Positions 60,687 through 61,981 of a stretch of DNA of 61,981 bases are shown one piece after another (position 1 is the stretch's first letter; each line of letters begins with the position of its first letter). This DNA comes from Streptomyces cellulosae (GTDB lineage: Bacteria; Actinomycetota; Actinomycetes; Streptomycetales; Streptomycetaceae): assembly GCF_000721105.1 (NCBI RefSeq), contig NZ_JOEV01000044.1:1-61981 (forward strand). The letters run 5' to 3'. Both the position numbers and the translations under genes were made by a program. The notes beneath the pieces were generated by a model. It was not told the origin of the DNA. It saw only the letters and a list, made by a program, of their open reading frames with translations, and ran no database searches.

Positions 60687-61673
60687 ATGAAGTACCGCAC
60701 GATCGGCACCGACCCGGCCCACCGCCGTGAGGTGAGCGTGCTCGCGCTGGGCGCGATGCTGTTCGGCTCCCGGACCGACGAGGAGACCGCCTTCGCCGTT
60801 CTCGACCGCTATGTCGAGGCCGGCGGCACCTTCATCGACACGTCCGACAACTACGCCTTCTGGGCCGACGGCGGCCAGGGCGGCCAGAGCGAGGAACTCC
60901 TCGGCCGCTGGCGGCGCAGCCGCGGCATCGGCGACGAGATCGTCATCGCCACCAAGCTGGGTGCCCGCCCCCTGGCCCCCGGCACGAGCTACGTCGACAA
61001 CGCGGAGGGCCTGTCGGCGAAGGTGATCCGCGAGTCGGCGGAACGCAGCCGCGAGCGTCTCGGCGTCGACAAGCTGGACCTGCTCTACGCCCACATCGAG
61101 GACCACACCGTCCCGCTGGCCGAGACCGTCGAAGGCTTCGCCTCGCTGGTCGCGGAGGGCACGGTCGGCCTGCTCGGCGTCAGCAACCACGCCGTCTGGC
61201 GGGTGGAACGCGCCCGTGCCCACGCGAGCGCCGCCGGCCTGCCCGGCTACGAGGTCCTCCAGTACGAGCACAGCTACCTCCGCCCCCGCACCGACATCCC
61301 CGGCGACCTCTTCCCCGACGGCACCCTGGGCGCCGCGGGCCCCGACCTGCTCGGCTACCTGCGCGCCGAGCCCGCCCTGACGCTGGTCGCCTACTCCCCC
61401 CTCCTGAAGGGCACCTACACCCACCCCGAGCGCCCCCTGCTGCCCGGCTACGACCACCCCGGCACGCCCGCCCGCCTCACGGCCCTGCGCGAGGTGGCCC
61501 GGGAGACCGGCGCGACTGTCAACCAGGTGGTGCTGGCCTGGCAGCTGGGCGGCGCACTGCCGATCATCCCGCTGGTCGGGGTGTCGTCGGTGGCCCAGCT
61601 GGAGGAGAACCTGGCGGCGGTGGAGCTGGAGCTGACGCCCGACCAGCGGGCGCGGCTGGACGGGGCGCACTGA
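60687..61673 (+). CDS. Aldo/keto reductase
   Basis: A 328-residue AKR barrel. The catalytic tetrad is visible: Asp and Tyr in FIDTSDNYAFW (about 50-60), Lys in VIATKLGA (about 88) and His in LYAHIEDHT (about 121). The NADPH-binding end reads IPLVGVSSVAQLEENLAAVE. The GGGAGGG site fixes the start. Long-spacer promoter and hairpin suggest control by a redox or xenobiotic sensor. Confidence 0.9.
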   Translation: MKYRTIGTDPAHRREVSVLALGAMLFGSRTDEETAFAVLDRYVEAGGTFIDTSDNYAFWADGGQGGQSEELLGRWRRSRGIGDEIVIATKLGARPLAPGTSYVDNAEGLSAKVIRESAERSRERLGVDKLDLLYAHIEDHTVPLAETVEGFASLVAEGTVGLLGVSNHAVWRVERARAHASAAGLPGYEVLQYEHSYLRPRTDIPGDLFPDGTLGAAGPDLLGYLRAEPALTLVAYSPLLKGTYTHPERPLLPGYDHPGTPARLTALREVARETGATVNQVVLAWQLGGALPIIPLVGVSSVAQLEENLAAVELELTPDQRARLDGAH

Positions 61674-61981
61674 GGGAACCGCTCGCCGTATGCGCCCTCC
61701 GTTGCCGACGCCGGGCGGGAGGCGGGCCCGGTGGGTCGCGAACCTCCCGGGAAGATGTCGGGGGAAACCTCGAGCGGGCTCGAGAGCACGGCGGCATCCG
61801 CGTGCCGGTGCTCGGACAGGAACCGCCCGCCCCCACCCGCCCGGCGCTCCGCAGCGTCATCCCGCCCGACCGGAGCGGCGGGCGAGGGCGCACTCCGCAC
61901 CACGGTCCCCACGCGTCGCGCGATGAGCGCGGTGAGCGCAGTCGGCCACGGGCGGCACGGGGCATGGGGGCCCGGGGGCAC
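61674..61981. other. Right end of the window, no gene assigned
   Basis: Frames on both strands stay open because of high GC, but none shows a known motif or a start with a ribosome site. Confidence 0.4.

Overview
The window is high-GC actinobacterial chromosome and almost certainly Streptomyces. The evidence is the strong G/C bias at third codon positions, a complete cvnABCD conservon, a WhiB-family regulator, two S-adenosyl methyltransferases of the actinomycete DUF574/PF04672 type, GlnA-like and DUF4916/DUF3140 proteins, many ATGA start/stop overlaps and several apparently leaderless genes.

Layout. 1-2103: two damaged tandem copies of a metalloprotease-like polymorphic protein. 2605-6869: conservon cvnA-cvnD plus a GAF protein. 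7027-8570: GPP34 protein, a truncated acetyltransferase, and a MmcQ/YjbR protein. 8613-10417: split transketolase with a 25-bp tandem array between its subunits. 10575-11221: tRNA-Pro(GGG) followed by the dead C-terminal end of a tyrosine integrase and the end of a flavin monooxygenase. 11932-21780: an organosulfur island. It has two TauD-like enzymes, an SsuABC importer, two flavin monooxygenases, an ABC-2 transporter pair, a broken flavoprotein and two short Cys-ending leader peptides. One TauD-like enzyme has HxG in place of HxD. 21934-33366: GH43 enzyme, ABC half-transporter, degenerate Nudix protein, a FluG-like glutamine synthetase/amidohydrolase pair, two SAM methyltransferases, a lipoprotein, a K+ channel and a patch of gene debris. 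33363-36842: ECF sigma factor, zinc-finger membrane protein and ABC transporter in one overlapping operon. 37148-47410: serine hydrolase, DUF3140, coupled wbl-dps genes, alpha/beta hydrolase, TauE/SafE exporter, HAD phosphatase, cobK, DHA2 efflux pump, cobF and DUF309. 47534-47607: a second identical tRNA-Pro(GGG). 47699-50377: a three-gene secreted polysaccharide operon of two lyase-like proteins and an SGNH esterase. 50701-61673: anti-sigma-like ATPase, IclR regulator with glycerol kinase, TetR/hypothetical/SDR set, two more TetRs, class II aldolase with PfkB kinase, SDR, Nudix (NudK-like) and aldo/keto reductase.

How parts fit. The 12-22 kb island reads as sulfur scavenging. SsuABC imports organosulfur compounds, TauD-like and flavin monooxygenases would release sulfite, and the leader peptides, whose last residues include cysteine, are placed to sense cysteine supply. 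The lyase/esterase operon would deacetylate and cut an acidic polysaccharide outside the cell. The strongest leads are the HxG TauD homologue, the paired leaders, the integrase remnant beside a duplicated tRNA, the SDR lacking YxxxK, and the tandem repeats placed in gene junctions and promoters.
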